This document shows, piece by piece, positions 31,583 to 42,600 of a DNA stretch of 64,000 bases. Both the position numbers and the translations under genes were made by a program. The first letter of the stretch is position 1; each line of letters opens with the position of its first letter. The stretch spans positions 1,364,228-1,428,227 of the forward strand of contig NC_090166.1 of assembly GCF_017916325.1 (NCBI RefSeq), in the 5' to 3' direction. This stretch comes from Leishmania martiniquensis. Lineage: Eukaryota > Euglenozoa > Kinetoplastea > Trypanosomatida > Trypanosomatidae. A model generated the notes under the pieces. That model did not search any database and was not told the DNA's origin. It saw only the letters and a list, made by a program, of their open reading frames with translations.

Positions 31583-31663
31583 CGTCACCAGCAGGATTCG
31601 AACCTGCGCGCGAGATCGCAACTGATTTCTAGTCAGTCCCCGTAACCACTTGGGTATGGTGAC
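31583..31663 (-). tRNA. tRNA-Ser (AGA)
   Basis: 81-base type II tRNA. The acceptor stem pairs GTCACCA (31663-31657) with TGGTGAC (31590-31584), discriminator G. The anticodon stem ACTGA/TCAGT encloses loop CTAGAAA, anticodon AGA (read as inosine-GA, for Ser UCU-type codons). The long variable arm, GCGATCTCGC-like, is typical of serine tRNAs, and the T arm GCAGG-TTCGAAC-CTGC is complete. It converges with tRNA-Phe with 46 bases between them. Confidence 0.95.
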
Positions 31664-31866
31664 CGTGAAGGTGATAGGAGAATTCTCGGGCCTCAGCTTC
31701 ATGAAACATCGTGGGGGAGGTAGCGCGGGGCCAGTCGGGCCCCGGGGCGGAGGGGTTCGCATTTCTTGCCTTTTGCGGCGGCGTTATGGGCCGCCTTTTT
31801 CGCAGGCGCTGTCGAGGAGCCGACTGCGTGCCGCGCAAGTGCTGATGTGTACGGGCGCGGTGCAGC

Positions 31867-33435
31867 TCATTTGAGCGATCCGCGAAGACGCTGCTGGCGC
31901 TCGAGGGAGGCGCGCCGCGGGGCACCGTCTCCAGGCGGCAGTTCGATCGGTGGGGCGCTCTCGGGCACCTGGTAAGCCTCGTTGTTGTCGAAAAGCAGGT
32001 TGAACCCTTTGCCGGACGCAAACCACGCCGTGCTCCACAGCGGTGTCGCCGGCACGAACATGGGGAACAGCTCCGTCGCTTTGAAGGCCGGGGCGAGGTT
32101 GACGCGCTTGCCGTTCAGCTCCTTGGTGACGTTCTGCAGCTGCCCTTCCGTGTTGGACCCGAGGGCGGCGACGCAGCCGTTGCGGTACCGCACCAGCAGC
32201 GTGGTTGGACCGCTTATGAGCCCCACAATATCGTAGTCGGTCGCCGTCGTTTGCGCGCCCATGCGCGTGGCGAAATACTTGAGCGCTGGCGTCTGGTCTA
32301 CTGCCGCGAAACGCGGCGACGGGATCATGACGCCGTACTCAGCCAGCGACCCTTGAATCAGCAACTCATTCTTGGCGCTCACATAGACAGCGAGGCTGCC
32401 GACGCAGGCGATATCCTTCACACGAATCAACTTTGGTGCGCCGCCCACCTCATGCGCCGCTTCGCCGCTTTGATGCTGTTGGAAGGAGCGTGTCAGGGGG
32501 ATAGGCACCGGATCGAACGTGTTAGGCGGCAGCTGGCCACCGTTTGTTGCGCCACATCCGAACACGCGCCCCTCCTTGGTGAGGAAGAGGGTGAAGGAGT
32601 TGCCAAGGGCGACCTTTGCGACGCGCATGCCCCGCTTCTCGAAGAACGTTATGCGCGTCGGCGACATGGGCGCGTCGCTGTTGCCGATGCCGAGCTCCCC
32701 CCAGTTGTTGCAACCAAAGGCAAAAAGTCCGCCGTCGCTCAGCTTGATCAGCGCATGATTGAAGCCGCAGTGCACGCTGTCAATCACGCTTGTTCGCCGC
32801 GCTGGCCACCACGACGCCGCCGGATCCCACTCCATGAACCCTCGTGCGCCGTCTAGGCGCTTTTTGTGCCCCACCCCCAGCTGCCCCATGTGGTTGTTGC
32901 CAAACGCGAGGACGCGGCGACCTTCGTGCTGGTAGACAAGGGTGAAGTTTGAGCCGCACGCGACACGGGTGACGAAGGGATCGGTCTTCGGAAACGCCCC
33001 GTCGAGGTCGATGTATAGCGGCCCTAGATCGGCCACAACAGACGAGGCATGCACGATGCTGCGGCTTCCGGTACCGCCGCGCGTGCTACCGCCCTCGCCT
33101 TCCGGCTTCGGTGCTCCGGTCTGCCCGTAGCGGTTGTCACCGACAGTGATGAGGTTGCCCTCACGTGTGAGCATGGTCACGTGCTTGTGTCCCGCTGCCG
33201 CATCGACCACGTCGTAAAACGGCTCCGGCGCTATGAGTGGAGCGGCAGGAGGAGCCGTGAGCTGCCGCCGCGCGACGTGCTCTTCTGCTTCTTCCCGCTG
33301 AAAGCGGCGGTGCTTCGCTGCATCGGCGTCACATGGCGAGGGAAGCGTCTTAAGGAACAGCTCCGCCGGGGGGGACGGGGCGAGGCCGCAGACAGAACCC
33401 ATGCCAATGATTCGCGTGTGCAGGCGGCGCAACAT
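31867..33435 (-). CDS. RCC1-repeat (beta-propeller) protein, possibly mitochondrial
   Basis: 522 residues from an ATG at 33435. RCC1-type blade signatures recur: VGDNRYGQTG, FGNNHMGQLGVG, FGCNNWGELGIG, GCGATNGGQLP and LGSNTEGQL. The strands that go with them, such as VTRVACGSNFTLVY, VHCGFNHALIKLSDGG and VALGNSFTLFLTKEGRV, are also present. This indicates a seven-bladed-propeller type fold. The N-terminus, MLRRLHTRIIGMG, is basic and amphipathic and could be a mitochondrial targeting sequence. If so, it would resemble mitochondrial RCC1-like proteins rather than the nuclear Ran exchange factor. The family covers many functions, so the role remains open. It is the last protein gene on the right side before the tRNA pair, with its stop about 200 bp from tRNA-Ser. 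Confidence 0.85.
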   Translation of the reverse strand: MLRRLHTRIIGMGSVCGLAPSPPAELFLKTLPSPCDADAAKHRRFQREEAEEHVARRQLTAPPAAPLIAPEPFYDVVDAAAGHKHVTMLTREGNLITVGDNRYGQTGAPKPEGEGGSTRGGTGSRSIVHASSVVADLGPLYIDLDGAFPKTDPFVTRVACGSNFTLVYQHEGRRVLAFGNNHMGQLGVGHKKRLDGARGFMEWDPAASWWPARRTSVIDSVHCGFNHALIKLSDGGLFAFGCNNWGELGIGNSDAPMSPTRITFFEKRGMRVAKVALGNSFTLFLTKEGRVFGCGATNGGQLPPNTFDPVPIPLTRSFQQHQSGEAAHEVGGAPKLIRVKDIACVGSLAVYVSAKNELLIQGSLAEYGVMIPSPRFAAVDQTPALKYFATRMGAQTTATDYDIVGLISGPTTLLVRYRNGCVAALGSNTEGQLQNVTKELNGKRVNLAPAFKATELFPMFVPATPLWSTAWFASGKGFNLLFDNNEAYQVPESAPPIELPPGDGAPRRASLERQQRLRGSLK

Positions 33436-33930
33436 CGCTTGACGGGCACAGCTTCGTTCTATGTCGCTTGCGTTTATGTGCGGAAGTCAGCACGAGAGAG
33501 CAGACGAGAGAGGCGGAGAGCGTTTACATGACAAAGAGGGTACGCCAGCGGAAAGAACATGCGCACAGGAAGCCCCGACGTCTGCTGGGATGCCCTCACA
33601 TCGGGCTGCCAAGCCGCACCCCGCCTAGCTTGTTTCGGCTTCGTCCGAGAGAGCAGCAGCGGCAGGGAAAGGCAGATGAGAAAGGGGGTGGGTGGGCGGG
33701 TGGAAAAGGGTGCGCACATTGGACTCGAGACGGTGCTGCCACGCCGGCATAGACGGCGCTCGCCGTGGATAACGTGTGCACAAAGAATACCTCGAAAGGG
33801 ACGCGCGTCGGCGCGGCGGTAGACATCGAGGAGGAGAGAGGTGACGTGCAAGGGGGAAGGCAGGAAGGCTGACGTCACACATACACATGCTCAGGTAGAG
33901 AGAGAGGGTAGCTCACTGCGTGTGCGCGCG
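33436..33930. other. Intergenic region
   Basis: About 500 bp, purine-rich on the plus strand (33485-33560, 33660-33710), supplying coding-strand pyrimidine tracts upstream of the RCC1 gene. No gene is supported. Confidence 0.5.
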
Positions 33931-34725
33931 CTACTTCGTGGAAATGCTGAACCTTCCACGACGACTCTGGCGAGCGAGAAAGCGGGAGAGTGATAGGTAC
34001 TGGTAGGTAGCCATGGTCAGCAGCACCACAACGTTGAGCACCAGTCCCGCAGCCATGATTTTTGCCAGGGAGCTCAGCTTCACACGGTCCGACTCACCGA
34101 CAAGCTGCAGCGCGTTTGCATCCTGCGCGAGACCGAAGAGGATAGTGCCGTAGCGGTGCAGCTCCTCCTCCATCGCGCTCTCCACCGTGCTCACCGCGTT
34201 TGGGTCCACCTCGAAAACGTCACGCTTCATGATGCTGAACCGCACCCACTTGGGTGAGAAGGTGGAGAAGCTATTGTCGAAGCACACAGACACCTCCTCT
34301 GGTAGCCCGTGGCGGGTCTTGAGGACGGACGGCGCCGTGTAGGTGTAGCTGCCGTCGGTGGCGTGGTGCCACGTGTTCAGCACTATCTCGCGTTGTCGGT
34401 CCCGCAGCCCGGCAAAGTGGGCGTTGTAATGGAAGCGGCTGAGCTCCGTTGTCTTGTCCACCGGTGGCGTGAATCGCACCTGCATCACGGCATTCACGTC
34501 GAAGGCGCCGCCGTCGGTGACGCGGAAGGTAAAGCCGAGCGTACCGCCGGCCTCCACGATTTCGGTGTAGCACTCCGTTTCTCCGGCCTCTATCTTCGAC
34601 CCGTAGGTGGCGGCCCTGACGGTGACGGAGCTGCAGAGGAGCAGCAACAGCGGCCAGAGAGCGACAACAGCGTTGCTGACCGGTGACGGCACACCGCTAG
34701 CTGCAGCGTGACGGCAGGAGCGCAT
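33931..34725 (-). CDS. p24 (emp24/gp25L) family cargo receptor
   Basis: 264 residues from the ATG at 34725 (MRSCRHAAASGVPSPVSNAV). The frame is open further upstream but this ATG fits the signal peptide. A hydrophobic signal (ALWPLLLLLCSSVTVRA) ends near residue 38. The GOLD-type lumenal domain follows, with the usual two Cys (ETECYTEIV and EVSVCFDN) and GGTLGFTFRVTDGGAFDVN. Then a helical linker, one membrane segment near residues 225-247 (MAAGLVLNVVVLLTMATYQY) and a short tail (RFLARQSRRGRFSISTK). p24 proteins move between ER and Golgi in COPI and COPII vesicles and select cargo such as GPI proteins. The tail is basic but lacks a clear KKxx signal. It lies next to ERV46, another cargo-transport gene. 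Confidence 0.85.
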   Translation of the reverse strand: MRSCRHAAASGVPSPVSNAVVALWPLLLLLCSSVTVRAATYGSKIEAGETECYTEIVEAGGTLGFTFRVTDGGAFDVNAVMQVRFTPPVDKTTELSRFHYNAHFAGLRDRQREIVLNTWHHATDGSYTYTAPSVLKTRHGLPEEVSVCFDNSFSTFSPKWVRFSIMKRDVFEVDPNAVSTVESAMEEELHRYGTILFGLAQDANALQLVGESDRVKLSSLAKIMAAGLVLNVVVLLTMATYQYLSLSRFLARQSRRGRFSISTK

Positions 34726-35279
34726 ATCGGGGCGAGATGGAGGGAGTGAGTGGTGGTGGTGGGGAATGGGATGGGATGGGCTCGCTGGCAAGCACTGAGA
34801 GGAAGAGAGGGAGGAACAAAGTCGACTTGGAAGCTCTTCTATGCTCCGGCTGGCAGCCCACACGCGCACACCTGTACGGTGCGCAGCTTCCTGTGTGTGT
34901 GTGTGTGTGCGGGTGCAAGGGTGCGTCGATGCGGTCCGGTAAGGGTGCTCGCAAGGGGCGCGCAGAGCCCAAGTGCAACGAGAAGGGAGCAACACCACGG
35001 AGGAACCGACGACACTGTACGTGAGTGTGATACATTGCACAGGGGGACTTAGGGGGAGATGTGAGACACCGAACCGATACCTCTTCTGCTCCTCCAACAA
35101 CTACTCGGGTCACTTCGAGGTACGCGTGTGAGGCGAGGGAGGGGGTGCGGATGGCTCGGCAGCGCAAACCAGCCGTCAGGGGGCGTCATGCGGCCCTGCC
35201 CCACTCACTCGCCTCCGCCTCTCTCCTATCGAGGGCGACACCGACCGCCCGCTCCCTTTCTTCCCGCTTCGCCTCGTGA
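34726..35279. other. Intergenic region
   Basis: Contains a (GT) run at 34894-34910. Pyrimidine tracts on the coding strand opposite 34735-34770 are likely splice-acceptor sequence for the p24 gene. No gene is supported. Confidence 0.5.
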
Positions 35280-36500
35280 CTAGCGATGCTTCCCTGCACA
35301 CATCTTGCGAATCTTGCGAATGCTGTAGAAGCACAGGGAATCCACCAGACCCGCCACGGTCAGAACCCCACCGCACACCGCGCACAGTTGCAGCGCCAAG
35401 TGGATCACGGAGGGGTACGGGTGCCTCTCCTGGACCAGAATGCGCACAGGGGAGAGGTCATACGCCACGAACACGCCAGGGACGATGCTCTGCTTCGTTG
35501 CCGCCGTCGACTCCGCCTTCGCTGCCCCACTCGGGGTGAAGTGGTGTGTGGCGGAGTACTGATTCGATTCCACCGTGTCCTTTAGACCTGTGACGAGGGA
35601 GTAGCGCTGGTACGTGGTCGGGACGACCTTGACAAAGTAGCTAAAGCGGCCATTCATCGCATCCTTCGCGTCCCCGCTGAGGGCGGACCCGTGCGCGGTG
35701 CCGTCCAGCGGATTCTGTTGGCCTGGAAAGCGCTCGCCAAACTCAAGAGTATGCACGGTGTGACTGAGGTCCAGCCGCCGGGTGGTGCTCCCCATGAGAT
35801 CGTGCATCCGCCGACCAAGTGTCTCGTAGATGCGACCGGGAATAAACTGTAGGCTGCCAGTGGCGCGCGAGGCCGAGAAGGCCGCATACAAGTTGCAGCC
35901 CTCCTTTCCAGAGGCAGCGGTGGCCATCTTGATGCGATCCTCAGCGCACTGCTCTACGCTGATATCGTCCACGTCCAGTGTCCAACCTCTCCGCGCGTAC
36001 GCTTGCCGGACATCTTCGCAGGTGTGGCAACAGTCTCCCGGGCTGCGCTCGGCGCCGTAGCAGCTGGGGCAGTTCTCCTTCTCCGCCCCGTCCGAGTCGA
36101 TCGCCTTGGTCATGACCTTTTTCTGATCGACTACCGCACGCGCAGGACTGATTACCTGCCCCGTCGCCGCATCGATGCGCTGCTTCACCGTGTTGCCCTC
36201 CACGTCGTTCGCAAATACGCCAAAGACGTCCACGGCGTCCAGCGTGATGAGGTCGCAGGGGACGTGGTCAAATGTGACGTTGACCGTGACCCGCATGTCG
36301 CCCCCGACGGCGGTGTCGACAGACATCTCTCGGTGCACCTCGACAGAGAGGAAGTAGCGGACTTCGCCGACGAGGAGCCAAAGAACGACGATAACGGCGG
36401 CTACGGAGAGGAGGCCACCCGACACTGTGCGGTGTCGTGCATCCTGCTCGAACTTTCGGTCGAACTTCGGGAAAACGTCAAGGCGCTTCAGCTTCCGCAT
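35280..36500 (-). CDS. ERV46/ERGIC3-like ER-Golgi cargo protein
   Basis: 406 residues from the ATG at 36500 (MRKLKRLDVFPKFDRKFEQD). The open frame continues upstream, but family N-termini start at this basic segment, and the sequence before it is low-complexity. Features in order: cytosolic basic N-terminus, membrane segment about 27-48 (LLSVAAVIVVLWLLVGEV), a large lumenal domain with DVFGVF and the hallmark Cys cluster CPSCYGAERSPGDCCHTCED, and a C-terminal membrane segment about 365-392 (LALQLCAVCGGVLTVAGLVD). A short basic tail follows. ERV46 acts with ERV41 as a retrieval receptor cycling between ER and early Golgi. Length (about 400) is normal for the family. ERV41 is not seen in the window. 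Confidence 0.93.
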   Translation of the reverse strand: MRKLKRLDVFPKFDRKFEQDARHRTVSGGLLSVAAVIVVLWLLVGEVRYFLSVEVHREMSVDTAVGGDMRVTVNVTFDHVPCDLITLDAVDVFGVFANDVEGNTVKQRIDAATGQVISPARAVVDQKKVMTKAIDSDGAEKENCPSCYGAERSPGDCCHTCEDVRQAYARRGWTLDVDDISVEQCAEDRIKMATAASGKEGCNLYAAFSASRATGSLQFIPGRIYETLGRRMHDLMGSTTRRLDLSHTVHTLEFGERFPGQQNPLDGTAHGSALSGDAKDAMNGRFSYFVKVVPTTYQRYSLVTGLKDTVESNQYSATHHFTPSGAAKAESTAATKQSIVPGVFVAYDLSPVRILVQERHPYPSVIHLALQLCAVCGGVLTVAGLVDSLCFYSIRKIRKMCAGKHR

Positions 36501-37246
36501 AGCGTGAGGGGTGTGGGCAATTGAAGAGAGTGATGGGGTGCCGACGAAAGCGTGCAGATGTGCAACACATAGGCGATGCCTGCGGGTGCCTGTGAGGGTG
36601 GGCGTATGGGAGGGAGAGAGGGGGCGCAGGAATGGCACCAAGACAGCGAAAGGCCGCAGACACACTTGGCGTTGAAGAGGAGAACAGACAGGAATGGTAC
36701 ATGCGCCATGCTTGCTTGATGCGGTGCAGCTGCACTGGCTCAATGTGGTGTAGCACCATGAGGTAGCGCCAGGCCTCACTGACGAAAAGAGACTGTAAGC
36801 AGAGCGGCAGACTCAGTGCGCCCTCTGCTTGTGCAGCAGCGTGCGCGTTTTGTATTTCGCGTGGTGGTCTTCTCACGCTACGGCACATCCGTTGCCCACC
36901 GCGTCGACGGGCCCACACCGACACAGACGTGCGGCGGCGGTCGGGAGGAGGGGAGAGGCAGGAGCTCGCAAGGGAGGGGAGGGCAGAACGACGAGGGGCC
37001 GCGCGAGCATCTAAAAAAAAGAGGAAGAGGGAGAGGAGACTTGCCACAGGGCAAGACGCCAAATGGCCAACAGGTCGACGATTCTAAGAAGAGAGAAGTT
37101 GGGAGGAACGGAACGAGGCAAAAGAGGGACGACGTCACCCCCGGCGCGCACCGAGAACGGGCGCAGCAAAGGAGGTGCTTTGGAGGTGATCTATGACGGA
37201 GTCCGCGCGCACAAGAGGAGGAGAGAGAGGGGGGAGTAGAGCACTC
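36501..37246. other. Intergenic region
   Basis: About 750 bp. Purine-rich plus-strand runs at 36605-36640 and 36940-37050 supply pyrimidine tracts for ERV46 splicing. No gene is supported. Confidence 0.5.
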
Positions 37247-38557
37247 CTACACAGAGGCGATTTCCACCCTTCGCCGCTTCATCAGTGCGTCTTTTGTATC
37301 GTTGAGGGAGAAGGAAACGCTCGTGCCATCAATGTCGTCACCTGGCGGCCCACGAACTCCGTACTCTGCGTTCCCCTCGTCTCGGGGAGCCACGCTGTGC
37401 GCACTGGTGTAGCTGTTTGTCATGCCGCCACTTTCGTTGTCGATGGCGACGGGTTCCATAGAGGAGGCGGCGTCCTCGCAGCCCACGTCTAACACGATGC
37501 TCTTGTCGGCTGCAAAGGTAACCGCACGGGACGCCGATCTGCGACAGGAGGAGGGTTGGCAGTTGCTGTCCTGCAGCGGAGCCAACGGGCCCCGCTGCGT
37601 CATCTCGCGCAGCTGGTTATCAAGGTTCCGGATGGCCTTGTTGCCCTCTACAACACGCTTCGTCTCAACGTCGAAGTAGCGCTCCGCCCGGGCGACGCAC
37701 TCGCGCCGGCGCCGCTCCACATCCTGAAAGGCGTCTTGCACGCGCTTTCGCTCCAGCTCGAGGCTCTCCGCATCGCGCAGGATGTACTCGGTGCCCTGCA
37801 GCTGAGACTGCACATGCTGGGCCTGTGCTTCCACCTGCTGGAGCTGGCTGTGCAGCATGGCACACTGCTGCTCCCTCGCCATGATTTCTGACCTCAAGTC
37901 GATGACAGGCTCCGTATAGTAGCGCTCCTCTGTCTCGAGCATCTGCGCCCACCCGTGGCTGAGGTAGAGCTGCTCCTCCTCTTGCCGCTTCCGGGCTACC
38001 TGCAGCTCTGCCAGCTTGGCTCGCAGCGTCATTTCCTCCGCGGCCATGGCCGCCTCCTCAGCATCGATGGCGGCTATGCGAGCAGCCACGGGATCTAGCG
38101 TAGGGTACTGCGGCTGCTGCGATGGTGGCTGCTGGTAGCTCCACCTCCCCATCGCGTTGGCCTGCTGCAGGTACGAGGCGGGGTTGAGGGGCTCCGCCAC
38201 GTGCGCCATCCGTGGCTGCTGCGAGGTGCTTTGAGAATAGGGGTTCACCACCGACGGCATGAGGCAGCTGGAGAGGCGTGGGGACGGCGGCGGCGCAGGT
38301 GCCGTTGCCGCATGGGCACAATTAGCAGAGCTGCGGTCCATAGAGGGATGCAGACTCGAGCTGGGCTTCGGGCACTCACCGGCTGTGGTGGTCGGTCCTC
38401 CCGTGCTCGTGGCGACAGCAGGATGGGAGGAGGCGATGCGCAGTCCCTCCACCTCCCTTGCTGGGACTGTGTAGTAGGACGGCGCGGCGCCCTCAGGCCT
38501 GCGGTAGTACAGCGGCGGCGTGATGGACCGCAGAGCGCCGTATGGATGACCCGACAT
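37247..38557 (-). CDS. Coiled-coil hypothetical protein
   Basis: 436 residues from an ATG at 38557. A Pro/Ser/Gln-rich disordered N-terminal part (about 1-155) is followed by a long charged coiled coil (about 160-340) containing AAEEMTLRAKLAELQVARKR and ERKRVQDAFQDVERRRRE. The C-terminal part is disordered and ends KDALMKRRRVEIASV, a possible basic nuclear-type signal. The coiled coil suggests a structural or cytoskeletal role, but no domain identifies one. A CT-rich tract lies immediately 5' of the ATG on the coding strand. Confidence 0.8.
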   Translation of the reverse strand: MSGHPYGALRSITPPLYYRRPEGAAPSYYTVPAREVEGLRIASSHPAVATSTGGPTTTAGECPKPSSSLHPSMDRSSANCAHAATAPAPPPSPRLSSCLMPSVVNPYSQSTSQQPRMAHVAEPLNPASYLQQANAMGRWSYQQPPSQQPQYPTLDPVAARIAAIDAEEAAMAAEEMTLRAKLAELQVARKRQEEEQLYLSHGWAQMLETEERYYTEPVIDLRSEIMAREQQCAMLHSQLQQVEAQAQHVQSQLQGTEYILRDAESLELERKRVQDAFQDVERRRRECVARAERYFDVETKRVVEGNKAIRNLDNQLREMTQRGPLAPLQDSNCQPSSCRRSASRAVTFAADKSIVLDVGCEDAASSMEPVAIDNESGGMTNSYTSAHSVAPRDEGNAEYGVRGPPGDDIDGTSVSFSLNDTKDALMKRRRVEIASV

Positions 38558-39609
38558 GGGAAGGAGGGAGAGAGAGAGACGGCTGGGGTGGGGTGTGCAG
38601 CAGTGTATGCAATGCGCGCCCCATACGTTGTAGGGATGCAGCAGAAAGAGAAGGGAGGAGGGGGGAGAGGGGGTATGCGTGCTGTTTATCAGCAGCGGTC
38701 TCTCGCTCTGTATGTTTGCCTACTTGTTAGCCTGTGCGGGGTGGTGGTGCGTGTATGTGCTCGTATGGACGGTGGCCAAGAGAGAAGCCACCCAGACACG
38801 TCGAAGCTGCGCGTGCGGAAGGCAGAAGGGGAGGAAGGGGAGAAGAGCGCAGGAAGTACACCAGGCTGGGCGTGTAGAGTAACGAGACGGCAGCGGCCAA
38901 CCTATGCGGGTGGCCACCTCTACTGAGCGTGTAGCGACCGTTGCGCAGGCGGGAAGGGGAGAGGATTTGATGCTGAGGTGCAACACCAGCGCCAGTGAGT
39001 TAGCGCGTCATGTAGTTGCTGTTGTCTCACTCGACGAGCGCACACCATCAGACACGAGCCATGTTTAGGTATCCGCCAGAGAAGCCAACGAACCGGGAGA
39101 GAGGTGAGAGGGTGGGCCGAAGAGTGACAGACATGCGGCCAATACTGAGCCTTCCCCGCTCCACCACCGGCGCCAGCATCACCACCAGCAACGGCGACAG
39201 TGCTTGTAAACGCGAAGCACGTAACGATGACGACCGCCGCCTACGGGGCACGAGCGTGGGAGCGGAAGAGGTGGAGAAGCGGGGGATCGAAGGGCGCGAG
39301 GGAGGAAGGGGTGGGGTGGGGGACATTTAGGACGCACACACACACACAGACACAGAAACATTTACGAAACGATAGGAAAGATATGCCGAATCACAGAGTG
39401 GGAGAAGGCGAGCGAGAGAGGGATGATCCGACCGCCACACACATTTACTCAGGTGCAATTACAAGCGCTAAGTACTTCTCGGTTGATTCATCATTTATCA
39501 GAAATCTATGGGCTGGAGGTGGGGGTGGGGACGAGTAAGGGGGGAGTCGGGAGGGGCACAGCACTGTTTTTCGATTGCCCCCCCCCCCACACACATTTGT
39601 CTGCATCTC
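38558..39609. other. Intergenic region
   Basis: About 1 kb with a (CA) run at 39334-39350, a C-run at 39579-39588 and purine-rich stretches on the plus strand. It includes the 3' flank of the Ala-rich gene. No gene is supported. Confidence 0.5.
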
Positions 39610-42600
39610 TCACCTCAAGTGCCGGAATACAAAGCGCGCCGTTAGGCTCCGATTCATCGAGTCTAGCGCTCTCTTCATGTGCGCCGCACTTGTCTCGTTC
39701 ACCTCCTTCAGCAACCATCTGGGCTTCGACTTGAACCGCTGCACAAACGGGTGAGCCGCACGCTTGTCGGCTGTCTCGAATGTGGGGAAGGACGAGATGG
39801 CTAGCGTGCGCTCCTGCCAGTCAAAGCGCAGCCCCACATCCCAGCTGTTATCAAGAGCTGTGCGACGCAGCACCATCTCATCGTCGGTGAACGACTCCAT
39901 CACAACGTTGCCGCTGGGCAGCACTAGCGCCGCACGGCTCACGAATTCAGCAGCAGGCTCCTTCTCCGCTGTCGGCACTGTCAGCTCAGCAGCGGCATGC
40001 GCTGTCTTCATCGCCGGCGAGTTCGTTGGGTTCGCTGGGGCGTAAGCTGCTGCCACGGGAGCAGCAGCTGGCAGGGTGTACGTCTGGCGCATACTGAGGC
40101 GTTCTGCGGCCCGTTTCGCATGCTTTTTGATCTTATCCTTCGCCGCTTGGCGCCGCGCAGGAGACGGGGAGGAAAAGGTGTGTAGGAGAGGGCCTTTGGC
40201 GTTGCCCGAAACTTCTGCTTGTGCTGGTGGCACGTGCACCTCGGCGCGCGGCAGTGCCTCTGGCGGCTGTGTTGCTTCCTTGTCCTCAGCCGCTGCCCAA
40301 CGCGCCCCCGTCACCTCAGGAGTCGCCGTTGTCTCCTCGGCATTCATATCCGTTCCCATCTCCACGGAAGGCGCCTCCGCCCCGCGTGTTCTCACCACCG
40401 GAGGCGGCTCCGTCGCTGAGAAGGCCTCAGTTTCCTCCGCAGATGCCACCGCCTGGGCCTCCTGCTGCGGTGATGCATCGACGTCTGCATTGTTTGTTTC
40501 TGCAGGCTCTTTCGCCTTGGCGGCCAAAGATGACGCTTCCGCGCTCACGACTTCATCGACGGGGCTCGTGATGGTGGAGGTAATGTGCTGCGACGATGAC
40601 TCGTCGCCAAGACGCTTCTTTGCGTGTCCCCGCTTGCCGGCCCGTTTCGCCTTGCGAATCGCCTTGAGCATGTCTCGCACATTCGTGACGCGCACCACCT
40701 TCTTCTGGGAGTGCGCCGAGGCTGGCGCCTGTATCGCAGCCGACTCTGAGGAAAGAGATGCCTTCCCCACATGCGGCTCGTCAACCTCTTCAAGGGCGGT
40801 TTCCTCAGTCGCGGTGGGACGATCATCCGCCATCGGCTGCAACGCCTCAGTCGACCCTGCTTCAAGCGCTGCTGTGGCAGGAGCAGCTTCGCTTTCGGCG
40901 CTCAGGGCACTTTGCCGCGCCACCGCTTCCTCCTCGACTCCAGTCGACTCCGCCTCCACCATCACGCCACTGCCTCTCACGTCAGGCGAAGACTCGGCGG
41001 CCTCCATGACGGCATGCGAGTGGGGAGCGGCAGGTTGAGCTTCCACCGAAGCGGTGGTCGCCTCTGTAGCCGCCGCCGTCGCCACCGGCTCGATCCGGTC
41101 GGCATTCGGCACCTCTTCGGAAACGGTGAAGAAGCTTTTATAGGGCGACGGTGCCATGCGCGTCTTCGAGCTCTTGGTTGCCATGCGCGCCTGACTCATC
41201 CGGCGCGGCTCCTCTGCTAGGGCCGTGAAGGGGACTACGCTCTCGGTTGTCTCGGTGACAACCACTGCCGGCTCCACCGCTGAAGCTGCAGAGGCGTTAT
41301 GCGCGCCTAGTGGGCTCTGCGTCCCTTCAACTGCCGGTGCCTCTTCAACAGCGTCTAGAACCGCCGGTATCTTTGTTTCTGTGCCCGTCATTCGTGCGTC
41401 TCCCATGGACTCCGTCTGCGTGGTGCTTACTACCGCAGGTTGTAGTACCTCGGTAGCCTCCATTGCGTCAACATCGGCAGTAGTGACGGGGGCGTCTGTC
41501 GGCACAGGGGTGCCTTCTGGCTCTGCCGGCGGCCTCGAAAATACCGATCGCGGCACCCGTGGAGGGCGGAAACGCTTTGGGATACGATTGTAAGCCGCTA
41601 TCTCGCGCCGCCGAATCGCCGCGGCAGTCAGCCGCCTCGCCTTCTTCTTTGAGCTCTGCGCCTTCGAGCTGTGCTGTTTGCGCTGCGGAGCGGGCGGAGT
41701 GGCAACTTCCACCTGCAGAAGCGGTTCTGCCGTCATGGCCACCTCGCCACTCGGTGCCCCAGGGGCTGCAACCTTGGTAGCCTGAGCGGCCTCTGTGAGT
41801 GGAGCTGGTGCCTCCTCGAGACGTGCCGCTGCGGGCGTGGGCGCCGTGGGCTCAGAGGCGAGCGCCTCCGCCACCGCGGCCTGCGGCGGTAGCCTTTCAC
41901 GCTTCATGCTGCGACGCCTTGCCATCGCCCGCGTGGCCGTCGCCTTCGTCGCAGCCACTTCAGCCACAGCTCCTGCTGCAGCTGGAGGAATCGGTGCGGT
42001 ATTCACCGTCGGCGCTGTGGGCACCTCTGCCGCCTTGGTAGCTACGACCTCAGCACCGTTCACAGTTACTGCAGTACACGCCTCTGCGGGCGTGGCAACT
42101 GTTCGTGGAATCAGCGGAGTCGCACCAGTCGTCGGAGGCTCGTCCATCTCCACAAAAAAGCGCTTCTTTTTCTTCGTGGCGCGGCTCATGGTGGGACGGC
42201 CAGATGGCGCCGCAGCGGCGGCGACGGTCGTCTCTGGGGCCGTGGATTGAGGCGTCAAGGAGGCGACGCGCTGCGGAAGCTCCACAGGAAGAGCCGCCGA
42301 GACGGGAGCTGTTGGCACCGCGGGCTTCTCGCGTGCGAACGCAGCTGCACAACGGGAAGGTACGCTTTCGGTCACTGCGGCTGCTACGGCGGGCGTCGCT
42401 TCAGGGATAGCCACCGCAGAGACAAGGTCGCTACCGCTGCGCGTGAGCTTTGCCGCTGCGCCTTTGGTATACTTCTTTGAGATGCGATGCGTTGCCATGC
42501 GACGCGCAGCCGCCGGAGCGGGCGGTGCATCCGCCACGGGGCAAGCCTTCTCGGCCACCTCCTCCACTGTGGTGGTTGCCGTCGCGGGTGGCGCGGGAGA

